Shown: positions 18,484-27,469, counted from the first letter of the stretch. The stretch is DNA of 64,000 nt from Aquidulcibacter sp. (GCA_027532555.1 JAPZTJ010000007.1:1-64000); one strand, 5' to 3'. Notes: generated by a model from the letters alone, not told the origin. Numbers and translations are program-made.

Positions 18484-19136
18484 CGGCCATCCGAGCCTTG
18501 CACCATGATGTGCGCCTTCAGATTTCGGGCGTCGCTCTTCAGCGCGGCTATCGCCGATTGGTAGCTGACTTTGATCTGACGTGCGAACCCAGCGACATCA
18601 TCGCCCTGCAAGGCCCAAACGGCAGCGGCAAGACCACCCTTTTGCGTGCGTTAGCAGGCTTTCATACCCCTTTTGCAGGCCGGATCACGCTCTCGCGCCT
18701 TCAAGGTCCCGAGATTGAAGAGCCCGGCGAAGTCCTGTCCTTTTTGGGCCATCAAGACCCGATCAAAGCGGGCGAAAAGCTGATCGATCAGTTGCGCTTT
18801 TGGGCTGATCTGTGTGGGGCCAACCGCGACCGCGTTGCCGAGACCTTGGCCCAAGTTGGATTGAGCAAACAAGCAGATTTACAAGGCGGCGTCTTATCGG
18901 CCGGTCAGCGCAAGCGCGCCGCTCTTGCCCGGCTATTGCTGGAAGATCGTGCCATTTGGCTGTTGGATGAGCCTGCCTCGCCCTTGGACCAAGAAGGCCG
19001 CGCTTTACTCGGAGCACTGCTCGACCAGCATGCAAAGCAAGGCGGGATAATCTTGGCCGCCGTGCACGACCCCCTGCCCGGTGTCGCCGCCCGCATCCTC
19101 ACCCTTGGTGCTGTCGAGAGCGGAGTGGTGGCATGA
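18480..19136 (+). CDS. ccmA: CcmA, heme exporter ATP-binding subunit
   Basis: This 218-residue ABC ATPase drives release of heme-loaded CcmE in System I cytochrome c maturation. Walker A is GPNGSGKTTLL (about residues 43-53), the signature is LSAGQRKRAALARL, Walker B is IWLLDEP, and the switch His is in AAVHDPL. The starts and stops of metW, ccmA and ccmB overlap by 4 bases each, so expression is coupled. The start is GTG 18480. The remaining ccm genes (ccmC, ccmD, ccmG) lie about 22 kb away at 41620-43069. Confidence 0.93.
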   Translation: MTAIRALHHDVRLQISGVALQRGYRRLVADFDLTCEPSDIIALQGPNGSGKTTLLRALAGFHTPFAGRITLSRLQGPEIEEPGEVLSFLGHQDPIKAGEKLIDQLRFWADLCGANRDRVAETLAQVGLSKQADLQGGVLSAGQRKRAALARLLLEDRAIWLLDEPASPLDQEGRALLGALLDQHAKQGGIILAAVHDPLPGVAARILTLGAVESGVVA

Positions 19137-19810
19137 GCTTAGTGGGCGCCTGTTTGGCGATCTTAAGACGCGAAGTCCGGCTCGGCTGGGGTGCTGGCGG
19201 CGGTGCCCTTTTGTCTGCGAGCTTCTTTGCCGGTTCGGTCATGGTGGCCCCGTTCGCCTTAGGCCCCGCGCCCGACACCTTGGGCAAGATTGGTCCGGGT
19301 TACTTATGGCTGGCCCTGACGCTAGCCAGTTTGGTTTCGCTAGAGCGCCTGTTCCAAGCCGATCTGGAAGACGGCACGCTCGACCAAATGCTGCTAAGCC
19401 CCGTGCCGCACAGTTTGCAGGTCTTAAGCAAAATCCTTGGTCAATGGCTGGCGACGGCTGTGCCTCTGCTCGCCGTCAGCCCGATTGCGGCACTTCTGGT
19501 CCGCGTAGAGCCTGAAGTGATCCTGCCGCTATGTGCTCAATTGGCTGTGGGTAGTCTGGGCCTGTTCCTGATTGGCGCGATTGGTGCTGCACTTGGGGCC
19601 AGCGTAAGGCGCGGCGGCCTCTTGGTGGCGCTCGTTGTTCTGCCACTTTATGCACCGAGTGTGATTTTTGGCGCGAGTGCGGCGGCAGCCCTTGCCACAG
19701 GCGGGGATTTTTTCAGTCAGCCGTTTTTGTTTTTATGCGCTTTGGTTCTGGCAGCCTTGGCCTTTGCCCCGGTCGCGGCTGCAGCGGCCGTGCGTCTGCA
19801 CGTGGATTGA
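19133..19810 (+). CDS. ccmB: CcmB, heme exporter membrane subunit
   Basis: This 225-residue inner-membrane protein has six predicted helices and the CcmB pattern of a short N-terminal cytoplasmic segment (ILRREVRLGW), LERLFQADLEDGTLDQML and PHSLQVLSKILGQWL. It partners CcmA and CcmC in the heme-handling ABC complex. It overlaps ccmA by 4 bases (ATGA) and is the last gene of the metX-metW-ccmA-ccmB run. It converges on tlpA with 19 bases between. Confidence 0.93.
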   Translation: MSLVGACLAILRREVRLGWGAGGGALLSASFFAGSVMVAPFALGPAPDTLGKIGPGYLWLALTLASLVSLERLFQADLEDGTLDQMLLSPVPHSLQVLSKILGQWLATAVPLLAVSPIAALLVRVEPEVILPLCAQLAVGSLGLFLIGAIGAALGASVRRGGLLVALVVLPLYAPSVIFGASAAAALATGGDFFSQPFLFLCALVLAALAFAPVAAAAAVRLHVD

Positions 19811-19829
19811 TGGGGGTAGGCGACTGCCT

Positions 19830-20456
19830 CTACTGCGCCATCGCCGCCTGAATCAGGGCCCGCGCCTCGGGGCTATTCCAATCAGCTTCACCTGCCAGCC
19901 GAGCTAGCTCCTTGCCTTGCCGATCATACAGGATAGAAGTTGGAAAACCTCGCGCCTTTAGCGGATACACAATCGCCATTTTGGGGTCGTGGTAAAAGGC
20001 GAGACTGTCGTTGCTGAGTTCGGCCAATTCCTTTTTGGCCTGTTCGGCTTCATCGGCTTTATCGACGCTGATGGCGACCACCTTGAAGTCATTTTCGCCC
20101 ATGCCTTGTTGAAGGGCCGCCAGCGTTGGCATTTCGGTGACGCAGGGCGCGCACCACGTCGCCCACAGATTGACCAAAACGACTTTGCCATGAAACGCGC
20201 TCAACTGCGTGGGGGCACCGTCAGGACCTGCAAAGCTGTTCGGAGGCTGCGGCACGGGGTCCCTGGCGATCTCCAGGCCCTTCAACGGCCCTGCGGCGAA
20301 GGAGGCCAAATCCTTCCCACCTGTAGAGATTGGCACTGCCCGATAAACTCCGTAAAGGATAATCCCGATCAACAAAGCCCCAAGCAGCGCCCATAGCGCC
20401 CGTTTGGGCTTTCCGGTTGTCACAGGTCCATCGCGCTCAGGTTGCTCTTCACTCAT
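19830..20456 (-). CDS. tlpA: TlpA-type membrane-anchored thioredoxin-like protein
   Basis: This 208-residue periplasmic thiol-disulfide protein is anchored by one N-terminal helix (ALWALLGALLIGIILYGVYR, about residues 19-38). The redox site is NLWATWCAPCVTEMPTL, with the WCAPC pair, and the cis-proline region is ARGFPTSILYD. TlpA/CcmG-type proteins reduce apocytochrome or cytochrome oxidase cysteines, fitting its place beside ccmAB. The open frame extends to 20567, but the ATG at 20456 is chosen. That start codon overlaps the divergent argH ATG by two bases (CATG), which matches the known tlpA/argH neighbourhood of alphaproteobacteria. Confidence 0.9.
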   Translation of the reverse strand: MSEEQPERDGPVTTGKPKRALWALLGALLIGIILYGVYRAVPISTGGKDLASFAAGPLKGLEIARDPVPQPPNSFAGPDGAPTQLSAFHGKVVLVNLWATWCAPCVTEMPTLAALQQGMGENDFKVVAISVDKADEAEQAKKELAELSNDSLAFYHDPKMAIVYPLKARGFPTSILYDRQGKELARLAGEADWNSPEARALIQAAMAQ

Positions 20457-21885
20457 GTCGTCCTCAGATTCCTCTATCCCGCCCGCTTCCGCCAAAGGCC
20501 AACAAATGTGGGGCGGTCGCTTTGCAGCCAGTCCTGATGAAACCATGAAGGCGATCAATGCCTCCATCGATGTCGATCAACGTATGTGGCGCGAGGACAT
20601 CGCCGGGTCAAAGGCCCATGCTGCAATGTTGACCGCCACAGGCATTCTTACGCAGGAAGACGGCCAAGCGATACAGGCGGGCCTTGATGAAATCGCCAAC
20701 GAGATCGAAGCGGGCTCTTTCCCCTTTTCCACCGATCTTGAGGATATCCACCTCAATATTGAAGCGCGCCTGACCGAACGGATTGGCGATGCGGGCAAGA
20801 GGCTGCACACGGGCAGGTCTCGCAATGATCAAGTTGCGACGGACTTCCGCCTCTGGGTGCGCCGTGCCTTGGGTGAGGCCGATGAGGCATTACTGGGCCT
20901 TATGCGTATCTTGGTCATCCAAGCTGAAGGCCATGCTGACTGGATCATGCCGGGCTTTACCCATTTGCAGACGGCGCAACCCGTCACCCTTGGCCATCAT
21001 CTGTTGGCCTATGTCGAGATGTTCCAGCGTGATCGTGCCAGACTGCAAGCCGCGCTCAATCACGGAAATGAATCCCCCTTGGGCTCTGCTGCGCTCGCAG
21101 GGACACCCTATCCGATTGATCGGCATGCAACCGCCAAATCACTTGGCTTCGACCGCCCGATGGCCAATTCCCTCGACGGGGTGGCGAGCCGCGATTTCGC
21201 GATGGAGGCGCTCAATGCGCTATCAATCAGCGCCGTGCATTTATCGCGCTTGGCCGAAGAAATTGTGCTGTGGACTTCATCGCATTTTCGTTTCGCCCGC
21301 TTGTCAGATAGCTGGTCGACGGGTTCCTCGATCATGCCGCAGAAGCGCAACCCAGATGCGGCTGAATTGGTCCGCGCCAAAGCCGCCCGCATTGCCTCAA
21401 ACGCGCAATGCTTGATGATGATCGTCAAGGCTTTGCCCCTAACCTATGCCAAGGACTTGCAGGACGATAAGGCAATGACCTTTGAATCCTTTGATGCTTT
21501 TATGCTCAGCGTCGGGTCGATGGCGGGCATGATGCAGAGCGTGACCTTTAACCGCGATGCGATGCGCCAAGCGGCCACCTATGGCTATTCCACCGCTACT
21601 GATCTTGCCGATTGGCTGGTGCGGGTCCTCAATATGCCGTTCCGTGAGGCCCATCATGTGACGGGCGCTGTCGTTAAGGCCGCAGAGCTGGCTGGCATTG
21701 CAGAGCTATGCGATGTGCCTTTGGCAACCTTCCAAGCGATCGAACCACGCATTGATGCATCCGTGATCGCGCTCCTCTCGGTGGAGGCTTCCGTGGACGC
21801 GCGGGATTCTTACGGGGGCACCGCCCCTAAGCGGGTTTTGGAGCAGGTTAAGCGCCTACGCCAAGCCCTTCATTTGGATGTGTGA
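20455..21885 (+). CDS. argH: Argininosuccinate lyase
   Basis: This 476-residue enzyme splits argininosuccinate to arginine and fumarate, the last step of arginine synthesis. The superfamily signature GSSIMPQKRNPD is at about residues 290-301. Other conserved blocks are MWGGRF near the start, LHTGRSRNDQVATD and GFTHLQTAQPVTLGHH. ATG 20455 is chosen because it gives the usual short extension before MWGGRF; an in-frame alternative is the Met of that motif. Its start overlaps the tlpA start on the opposite strand, so its ribosome-binding site and promoter must lie inside tlpA. Confidence 0.96.
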   Translation: MSSSDSSIPPASAKGQQMWGGRFAASPDETMKAINASIDVDQRMWREDIAGSKAHAAMLTATGILTQEDGQAIQAGLDEIANEIEAGSFPFSTDLEDIHLNIEARLTERIGDAGKRLHTGRSRNDQVATDFRLWVRRALGEADEALLGLMRILVIQAEGHADWIMPGFTHLQTAQPVTLGHHLLAYVEMFQRDRARLQAALNHGNESPLGSAALAGTPYPIDRHATAKSLGFDRPMANSLDGVASRDFAMEALNALSISAVHLSRLAEEIVLWTSSHFRFARLSDSWSTGSSIMPQKRNPDAAELVRAKAARIASNAQCLMMIVKALPLTYAKDLQDDKAMTFESFDAFMLSVGSMAGMMQSVTFNRDAMRQAATYGYSTATDLADWLVRVLNMPFREAHHVTGAVVKAAELAGIAELCDVPLATFQAIEPRIDASVIALLSVEASVDARDSYGGTAPKRVLEQVKRLRQALHLDV

Positions 21886-21959
21886 TCGGCTTTGATTGCT
21901 GGGCCGTTTCGCTCTATAGCTGTGTTTCTTCCCCAACTTTGATTGCAAAGATAATGCCC

Positions 21960-22175
21960 ATGAAAACCCGCCTTACCCTTGCCTGTATTGCACTGTGTCT
22001 GCTCAGCGCCTGTGGAATAAAGGGACCCATCGAGACCGCACCACCCATGTGGGGTCCAGACCGGGCCGCATATGAGGCGGAGCAAGCCAAAAAAGCGGAA
22101 GAAGCCAAAGCGAAGAAGGCGGCCGAAGAGGCCGAAAAAGCCGGTAATTCAGCTCCTTCCACCGCGACCGAATAA
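21960..22175 (+). CDS. LptM/LppL-like small lipoprotein
   Basis: This 71-residue lipoprotein has a signal sequence ending in the lipobox LLSAC, followed by the diagnostic CGIKGP. That post-cysteine pattern is shared with LptM (YifL), a small lipoprotein that assists assembly of the LPS transport complex, and with LppL encoded beside lysA or dapF. After it comes a highly charged Glu/Lys/Ala-rich helix. It ends 7 bases before lysA. The position between argH and lysA supports the assignment. Confidence 0.85.
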   Translation: MKTRLTLACIALCLLSACGIKGPIETAPPMWGPDRAAYEAEQAKKAEEAKAKKAAEEAEKAGNSAPSTATE

Positions 22176-22182
22176 GCCTGCC

Positions 22183-23457
22183 ATGCGCTTCTTTGATTAT
22201 CGCGATGGCGCGCTTTATGCCGAAGACGTACCGCTGGCAGAGATTGCCGAGGCTGTCGGCACCCCCGTCTACATCTATTCCCGCGCGACCTTAGAGCACC
22301 ATTACCGGGTGTTCAAAGCCGCCATGGGCGATTTGTCGGTCCATATTTGCTATGCCGTAAAGGCCAATACCAATCGCGCCGTGATCGCCACCTTGGCAGC
22401 TTTGGGCGCAGGCGCAGACACGGTGTCGGAAGGTGAAATTCGCCGCGCGCTGAATGCCGGTGTGCCACCCGATGGGATTGTGTTTGCGGGCGTGGGCAAG
22501 ACGGATCAAGAATTGGCTTATGCGATCTCGGTTGGTGTTCGGCAAATCAATATCGAAAGCGCCAGCGAACTCGACCGGATATCTGCCTTGGCCGAAGGTC
22601 TGGGCCGGGTTCAGCAGGTCTGCATACGGGTCAATCCCGATGTCGGTGCCGGCGGGCATGCCAAAATCACCACCGGCAAGGCCGATAACAAATTTGGTGT
22701 CAGCTTTGATCTGGCTGAAGAACTCTATGCCCGCGCCGATCAATTACCGGGCGTTGAGCCTGTTGGCCTGTCCGTCCATATTGGCAGCCAGATCATTGAT
22801 TTTGCCCCGATGGAAAAGGCTTATCAGAAGCTGGCCGATTGTGTTCTGCGGCTGCGGGCACGCGGGCTAAAGGTCACGCGCCTTGACTTAGGGGGCGGAC
22901 TGGCCGCGACCTATGATGAAACCGTCACAGGGCCAGATCTTGCGGCCTATGGCGCAATGGTGGCCCGCGTGGTTGGTCATTTGGACGTGGAGCTGGAGTT
23001 TGAGCCCGGCCGTATGATTGCTGCGAACGCTGGCGTCCTTCTATCGCGCGCGATCGTCACAAAAGACAATGGCGGCAAGTCCTTCTTGGTCGTTGATGCC
23101 GCCATGAATGATCTGATCCGCCCTGCCCTTTATGAGGCCTATCACCAGATGCTGCCGGTCAAGAAGGCAGACGACCATGACAATCTGGCCCCGCTCGATG
23201 TGGTTGGGCCCGTGTGCGAAACGGGCGACACGTTTGCCGAACAACGCCCGATGCCAGCGATTGCGGCAGGTGAGCTATTGGCCTTCATGAGCACGGGTGC
23301 TTATGGTTTTGCCATGGCGTCGACCTATAATTCACGGCCCTTGGCGGCAGAAGTCATGGTCAGCGGCGACCAATGGCAAGTGGTGCGGCCGCGCCAGACC
23401 TATGAAGAGATGTTCGGGATGGAAACCCTCCCTAATTGGCAAGGAAGCAAGACATGA
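22183..23457 (+). CDS. lysA: Diaminopimelate decarboxylase
   Basis: This 424-residue PLP enzyme converts meso-diaminopimelate to lysine. The PLP-binding lysine is K60 in CYAVKAN. Conserved downstream blocks include SVHIGSQI, LDLGGGL, EPGR and the active-site CETGDTFA near the C-terminus. ATG 22183 is chosen because the longer open frame to 22072 merely reads through the lipoprotein gene in another frame. The stop overlaps the yciB start by 4 bases. Confidence 0.96.
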   Translation: MRFFDYRDGALYAEDVPLAEIAEAVGTPVYIYSRATLEHHYRVFKAAMGDLSVHICYAVKANTNRAVIATLAALGAGADTVSEGEIRRALNAGVPPDGIVFAGVGKTDQELAYAISVGVRQINIESASELDRISALAEGLGRVQQVCIRVNPDVGAGGHAKITTGKADNKFGVSFDLAEELYARADQLPGVEPVGLSVHIGSQIIDFAPMEKAYQKLADCVLRLRARGLKVTRLDLGGGLAATYDETVTGPDLAAYGAMVARVVGHLDVELEFEPGRMIAANAGVLLSRAIVTKDNGGKSFLVVDAAMNDLIRPALYEAYHQMLPVKKADDHDNLAPLDVVGPVCETGDTFAEQRPMPAIAAGELLAFMSTGAYGFAMASTYNSRPLAAEVMVSGDQWQVVRPRQTYEEMFGMETLPNWQGSKT

Positions 23458-24116
23458 GCACGCAAGAACCTGCCCCGGCATCAAAGGGCGGCGCGAGTTG
23501 GGTGCGGCTGGTCAGTGACCTTGGCCCCGCTGTGGTCTTCTTTTTGTCTTATCAACATGCGGAAAAGAACGGCGTACCCGAATTTGCGCGTGCGCTGAGT
23601 GGCGATCAGGCGGTCTTGTTTGCCACCCTCTTGTTCATTCCAGCGGCCATTGCGGGCTTTGCGTTCTCTTATTGGAAAGAGCGCAAAGTCAGTCCGATGG
23701 GCCTATTCACCTTTGCTATGATCGGTGTTTTTTCGGGTTTGGCGCTGTGGCTCAAGAATGACATCTTCATCAAGATGCGGCCTACTTTGGTCTACACCTT
23801 AATCGGTCTGATTTTGTTGGGATCGGTCTTGTTTAAGCGCAATGTGTTGAAGGCTTTGTTTTCAGGTGCGCTTCACATGCCTGAACCGGTCTGGCGCGGC
23901 CTCGCCCAGCGCGCGGGCCTGATGTACATCGGGCTGGCCATCATCAATGAAGCAGTCTGGCGCACACAGCCCTTAGCTACTTGGGTGACCTATAACACCT
24001 GGGGCGATATGGCGATCAATATGATCTTCTGGATTGTAAACCTAGCGCTTCTGGCCAAATACTTCACCGATGCAGACGGCAATCCACTGGTCGAAGAGCC
24101 AAAAGACAAAGTCTAA
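23454..24116 (+). CDS. yciB: Inner-membrane septation-associated protein YciB/IspZ family
   Basis: This 220-residue polytopic inner-membrane protein has about five transmembrane helices and the family pattern LGPAVVFFLSY at about residue 20, then RPTLVYTLIGLILLG and NEAVWRT. Family members affect cell envelope and division; the molecular activity is unclear. It starts with an ATGA overlap on the lysA stop. The N-terminal 15 residues are a polar extension. It is the last gene of the argH-lptM-lysA-yciB run. Confidence 0.88.
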   Translation: MSTQEPAPASKGGASWVRLVSDLGPAVVFFLSYQHAEKNGVPEFARALSGDQAVLFATLLFIPAAIAGFAFSYWKERKVSPMGLFTFAMIGVFSGLALWLKNDIFIKMRPTLVYTLIGLILLGSVLFKRNVLKALFSGALHMPEPVWRGLAQRAGLMYIGLAIINEAVWRTQPLATWVTYNTWGDMAINMIFWIVNLALLAKYFTDADGNPLVEEPKDKV

Positions 24117-24193
24117 AATTCTGGTAACAATTCTGCGTCTTGACCTCAGGCAGAAATGGTTATTTGTGATACCCACAAGATAGAGGGGATCAC

Positions 24194-26335
24194 ATGAACC
24201 GCCGCAACCTATTGGCCGCCATTTCGACCACAGCTTTAGGATTTCTGACGTTGAACACATCCGCCCTCGCCCAAACCGCCGCTGATGCGGTGAGCAATGA
24301 TCCATTTTTGTGGCTTGAGGAAGTTGAAGGTGAAAAGGCCCTTTCGTGGGTGCGCGGGCAAAATGCCCGCTCGCTGCCAAAGCTGACGCAAGACCCCCGC
24401 TATGCGAAGCTGGAAGAAGATGCCCTCAACATCATTCGCGCCAAAGACCGCTTGACCTTTGGCTCCTATACCAACGGCTTTGTCAGCAATTTCTGGCAAG
24501 ACACCAAGCATGTGCGCGGCATTTGGCGGCGGGCAGACTTTACGGCTTGGCGCCTCGGCAGCCCTGCTTGGGAAACCGTGCTGGACATTGACAAGCTAGC
24601 CAAGGATGAGGGCAAGAATTGGGTCTTTCAAGGCAGCAATCCACTGGACCCGCATGATATCTGGAACACCCGCGTCCTATTGGACCTTTCCAATGGCGGT
24701 AAGGATGCGGACACCAAGCGCGAGTGGGACGTAAAGACACGGTCGTTTGTCGCAGGTGGCTTTGAGCTGCCAGAAGCCAAATCGGGCGCGGTCTGGGTCG
24801 ATAAGGACACGTTGTTGGTTTCGACCGACTGGGGCCCAGGCTCGATGACCGAAAGCGGTTATGCCTATATCGTCAAACGCTTAAAGCGCGGTCAAAAGAT
24901 TGAAGACGCTGTTGAAGTCTATCGCGGCACGGAAAAAGATGTGGCTGTGGCTGCGTTCCGCATTGACGATGGCACGCGCTACCACCACTTCATCAACCGC
25001 GCGCCCACCTTCTTCACGACTGAGACCTTTTATCTGAATGCCGACAGCACGGTCTCCAAGCTGGACTTGCCCAGCAAGCATAGCCTGCAGGGTCTGCGCG
25101 CTGGTCAGGTCTATTTGACCCTGCAAGAGGACTGGACGCCACGCGGGGCTAAAAAGGCGATTGCCGCAGGCTCTCTGGTGAGTGCACCTTTGGCCGCATT
25201 GAAGGCCAAAACAGGCGCTATTGCGACGACGACCATCTACACGCCCGGCCCCCGTGAGGCCTTGCAAGATGTGTCCATGGCGAAAACTGGCCTTTACGTC
25301 ACGCTCTCAACCAATGTGAAAAGTGCCGTTCGCTACTATACCCAGAATGCGAAGGGCGCTTGGTCATTTAAGCCGGTTGCCTTGCCAGCCAATGGCGTCG
25401 CTTCGGTCGTCGATGCCGGCATTCGCCAGGAAGAAGCCTTCTTCTCTTACAATGACTTCATCACGCCACCGTCGATCCTGTTTGCGGCCAAGCCAAGCGA
25501 CAAACCTGCAACGGTTCAAGCCCAAGCCGCGCGCTTTGATGCGTCAAATCTTGAGGTCAATCAGTATGAAGCAACCTCCAAAGATGGCACCAAAATCCCC
25601 TATTTTGTGATTGCCAAGAAGGGCTTGGTCTTGGACGGCACTGCCCCCACCCTGCTCTACGGCTATGGCGGCTTTGAAGTCTCGCTTTTGCCAAATTACT
25701 CCGCGATGAATGGCAAGCTGTGGAACGAGCGCGGCGGCGTCTATGTTCTCGCCAATATCCGTGGCGGGGGTGAGTTTGGCCCCGCGTGGCATACGGCAGG
25801 CCTGAAGGGCAAGCGCCAAGTGATCTATGACGACTTCATTGGCGTTGCCGAAGACCTGATCGCGCGCAAAATCACCAGCCCGCGCCGATTGGGCATTCAG
25901 GGCGGCTCTAACGGTGGCCTTTTGATGGGCGTGATGATGACCCAGCGGCCAGAACTTTTCCAAGCCGTTGTCTGCCAAGTGCCGCTGCTGGACATGCTGC
26001 GCTATCACAAGCTTTTGGCGGGTGCCTCCTGGGTGGATGAGTATGGAGACCCTGATGTGGCGGCTGAACGGCCTTGGTTGGAACAATTCAGCCCCTATCA
26101 GAATTTGAAGAAGACAAGCCCCTTCCCAGAACCCTTCTTCCTGACCTCGACCAAGGACGACCGTGTCCATCCGGGCCATGCACGCAAATATGCGGCTAAG
26201 ATGGAAAGTTTGGGCATGCCCTTCCTTTATTATGAGAATATCGATGGCGGTCACTCTGCAGCAGCAAACTTGGTCGAAAGTGCCAAGCAGCGGGCTTTGG
26301 TGGCAACCTATCTGATGCAAAAATTGGTCGACTAG
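24194..26335 (+). CDS. Secreted prolyl oligopeptidase family serine peptidase (S9)
   Basis: This 713-residue peptidase has a signal peptide (RRNLLAAISTTALGFLTLN, cleavage after about residue 27; the RR could be Tat-like). It has an N-terminal beta-propeller and a C-terminal alpha/beta-hydrolase domain. The catalytic Ser is in GGSNGGLL, the Asp in STKDDRVHPGHA, and the His in NIDGGHSAA. The block ANIRGGGEFGPAWH is typical of prolyl endopeptidase-like members. It should cleave short proline-containing peptides in the periplasm. A GAGGGG site precedes the start. A strong hairpin follows at 26334-26369. Confidence 0.93.
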   Translation: MNRRNLLAAISTTALGFLTLNTSALAQTAADAVSNDPFLWLEEVEGEKALSWVRGQNARSLPKLTQDPRYAKLEEDALNIIRAKDRLTFGSYTNGFVSNFWQDTKHVRGIWRRADFTAWRLGSPAWETVLDIDKLAKDEGKNWVFQGSNPLDPHDIWNTRVLLDLSNGGKDADTKREWDVKTRSFVAGGFELPEAKSGAVWVDKDTLLVSTDWGPGSMTESGYAYIVKRLKRGQKIEDAVEVYRGTEKDVAVAAFRIDDGTRYHHFINRAPTFFTTETFYLNADSTVSKLDLPSKHSLQGLRAGQVYLTLQEDWTPRGAKKAIAAGSLVSAPLAALKAKTGAIATTTIYTPGPREALQDVSMAKTGLYVTLSTNVKSAVRYYTQNAKGAWSFKPVALPANGVASVVDAGIRQEEAFFSYNDFITPPSILFAAKPSDKPATVQAQAARFDASNLEVNQYEATSKDGTKIPYFVIAKKGLVLDGTAPTLLYGYGGFEVSLLPNYSAMNGKLWNERGGVYVLANIRGGGEFGPAWHTAGLKGKRQVIYDDFIGVAEDLIARKITSPRRLGIQGGSNGGLLMGVMMTQRPELFQAVVCQVPLLDMLRYHKLLAGASWVDEYGDPDVAAERPWLEQFSPYQNLKKTSPFPEPFFLTSTKDDRVHPGHARKYAAKMESLGMPFLYYENIDGGHSAAANLVESAKQRALVATYLMQKLVD

Positions 26336-26369
26336 GTCAAACAGCTTGGCCCATGCGGCCAAGCGACCT
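26334..26369 (+). terminator. Hairpin after the S9 peptidase gene
   Basis: An 8-bp perfect stem, GCTTGGCC with GGCCAAGC (26344-26351 and 26357-26364), is enclosed by AGGTC/GACCT. It begins at the end of the peptidase stop codon. There is no T-run, so termination would rely on Rho or on the stem slowing polymerase. Confidence 0.5.
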
Positions 26370-26411
26370 AATTGGCTACAAAGAGGGACGCAACCGAGCA
26401 GGAGACAGGCA

Positions 26412-26861
26412 ATGAAGCCGATGAAAATCATGCTGGCGTGCGGGCTTTTGGCCCTCGCCGCCGCTTGCGAGACCGTTCCGTTTGAAGAGCGGGCAAAAGC
26501 CTATGAAGACCAGATGGCGCAACGCTTTGTCGGAAAATCGGCCGACGAATTGGTATTGGCTTTTGGCCCACCTCAATCGTCTTACAAGCTGACCGATGGC
26601 CGCGATGTGCTGCAATATGAGCAAAAGCGCACCAGCACCCAAGGCGGGGAAAGCTATACCAGCTTTCGCGAGGTCACCCGCTTCCGCACGGAGACGGACG
26701 CCGCAGGCAATGTGCGCACAGTGCAATACAATGAATCCGTGCCTGTAACGAATTCATCCCCGGTCTATACAGTCAATCAAAATTGCATCCGCCGTTTTGT
26801 GGTAGCGAGCGACAAAAAGGTTGAAAGCTTCCGCTGGGAAGGCAATGCCTGCTTTCGCTAA
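26412..26861 (+). CDS. Small lipoprotein, possibly BamE/SmpA-like fold
   Basis: This 149-residue lipoprotein has a signal peptide with lipobox LAAAC. The mature part contains RFVGKSADELVLAFGPPQSSYKL, which has the G-x-DEL-x-x-x-FG-PP layout seen in BamE/SmpA-type lipoproteins, then VLQYEQ. Near the end is a cysteine pair (about 21 residues apart) that may form a disulfide. Exact function is unknown. Start ATG 26412 is favoured by the GGAG at 26401-26404 over the open-frame start upstream. It ends 3 bases inside the convergent TetR gene. Confidence 0.75.
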   Translation: MKPMKIMLACGLLALAAACETVPFEERAKAYEDQMAQRFVGKSADELVLAFGPPQSSYKLTDGRDVLQYEQKRTSTQGGESYTSFREVTRFRTETDAAGNVRTVQYNESVPVTNSSPVYTVNQNCIRRFVVASDKKVESFRWEGNACFR

Positions 26862-27433
26862 GCAGGTGTCGCCAAATGTAATCCCGCGCCAATCAGTCGA
26901 GCGAACTGGGTAATCAACGCGGCCAAATCATCGTAGCTGGTCGCCTGTGACTTCAACCCATGGAGCGCCGCCGTGATCGCGCGTGCTTGAAGGGCTTGAA
27001 GAGCGGGCGGCACCCTATTGGTCAGGCGCGCCTCTATCAAGGCCTGCATCCGACTGTCGATGGCTGCCACCACATCGCCAACGAGGGCGGAATTGGTGGC
27101 CATCAATTCTGCGCCATGGGGGGACGTGTGGATCGCCTGCCAACTCAGGCCATGCAAGGCAAGCCCAGCCGCAGCCAGCCCCTCCTCAAACGCCAGATCA
27201 GCTGGCCAAGAAGCTTCAGCCGCGTCACAACTTGCCTGCCCTAGAGCCACAGCTAAAGCCGCAAAGATCGCCGCTTTATTCTCATAAGATTGATACAAAG
27301 CAGGTCGCGAAATGCCTGCTTCGGTCGCAACATCCTCCATTGAGGCACGCTTAAAGCCATAGCGCGCAAAGACGGCTAGAGCTGCGTGTAAGATCTTGTC
27401 GCGGCGGGGGTCGCCATCCAAACGTATTGACAT
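26858..27433 (-). CDS. TetR/AcrR-family transcriptional regulator
   Basis: This 191-residue repressor has the helix-turn-helix block AVFARYGFKRASMEDVATEA then SRPALYQSYENKAAIF. It is divergent from a NAD-dependent reductase with only 60 bases between start codons, and a 9-bp inverted repeat with 26-base spacing covers that gap (27426-27434 with 27461-27469). One arm overlaps the regulator's own start codon. It very likely represses both itself and the reductase. Ligand unknown. Confidence 0.9.
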   Translation of the reverse strand: MSIRLDGDPRRDKILHAALAVFARYGFKRASMEDVATEAGISRPALYQSYENKAAIFAALAVALGQASCDAAEASWPADLAFEEGLAAAGLALHGLSWQAIHTSPHGAELMATNSALVGDVVAAIDSRMQALIEARLTNRVPPALQALQARAITAALHGLKSQATSYDDLAALITQFARLIGAGLHLATPA

Positions 27434-27469
27434 TTAGCGATAATATTGTCAGATCGTCATAATGTCAAT
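27426..27469. promoter_or_regulatory. Probable TetR operator between regulator and reductase
   Basis: ATTGACATT at 27426-27434 is the exact complement of AATGTCAAT at 27461-27469. Two further GTCA elements (TTGTCA, TCGTCA) lie between them. The left arm covers the start codon of the TetR gene (27431-27433) and the right arm is 25 bases before the reductase start. This is a typical TetR divergent-control layout. Confidence 0.6.

Noticed and set aside
25544..26431. Long minus-strand open frame opposite the S9 peptidase
   Set aside because: It mirrors the peptidase reading frame and has no recognisable motif.
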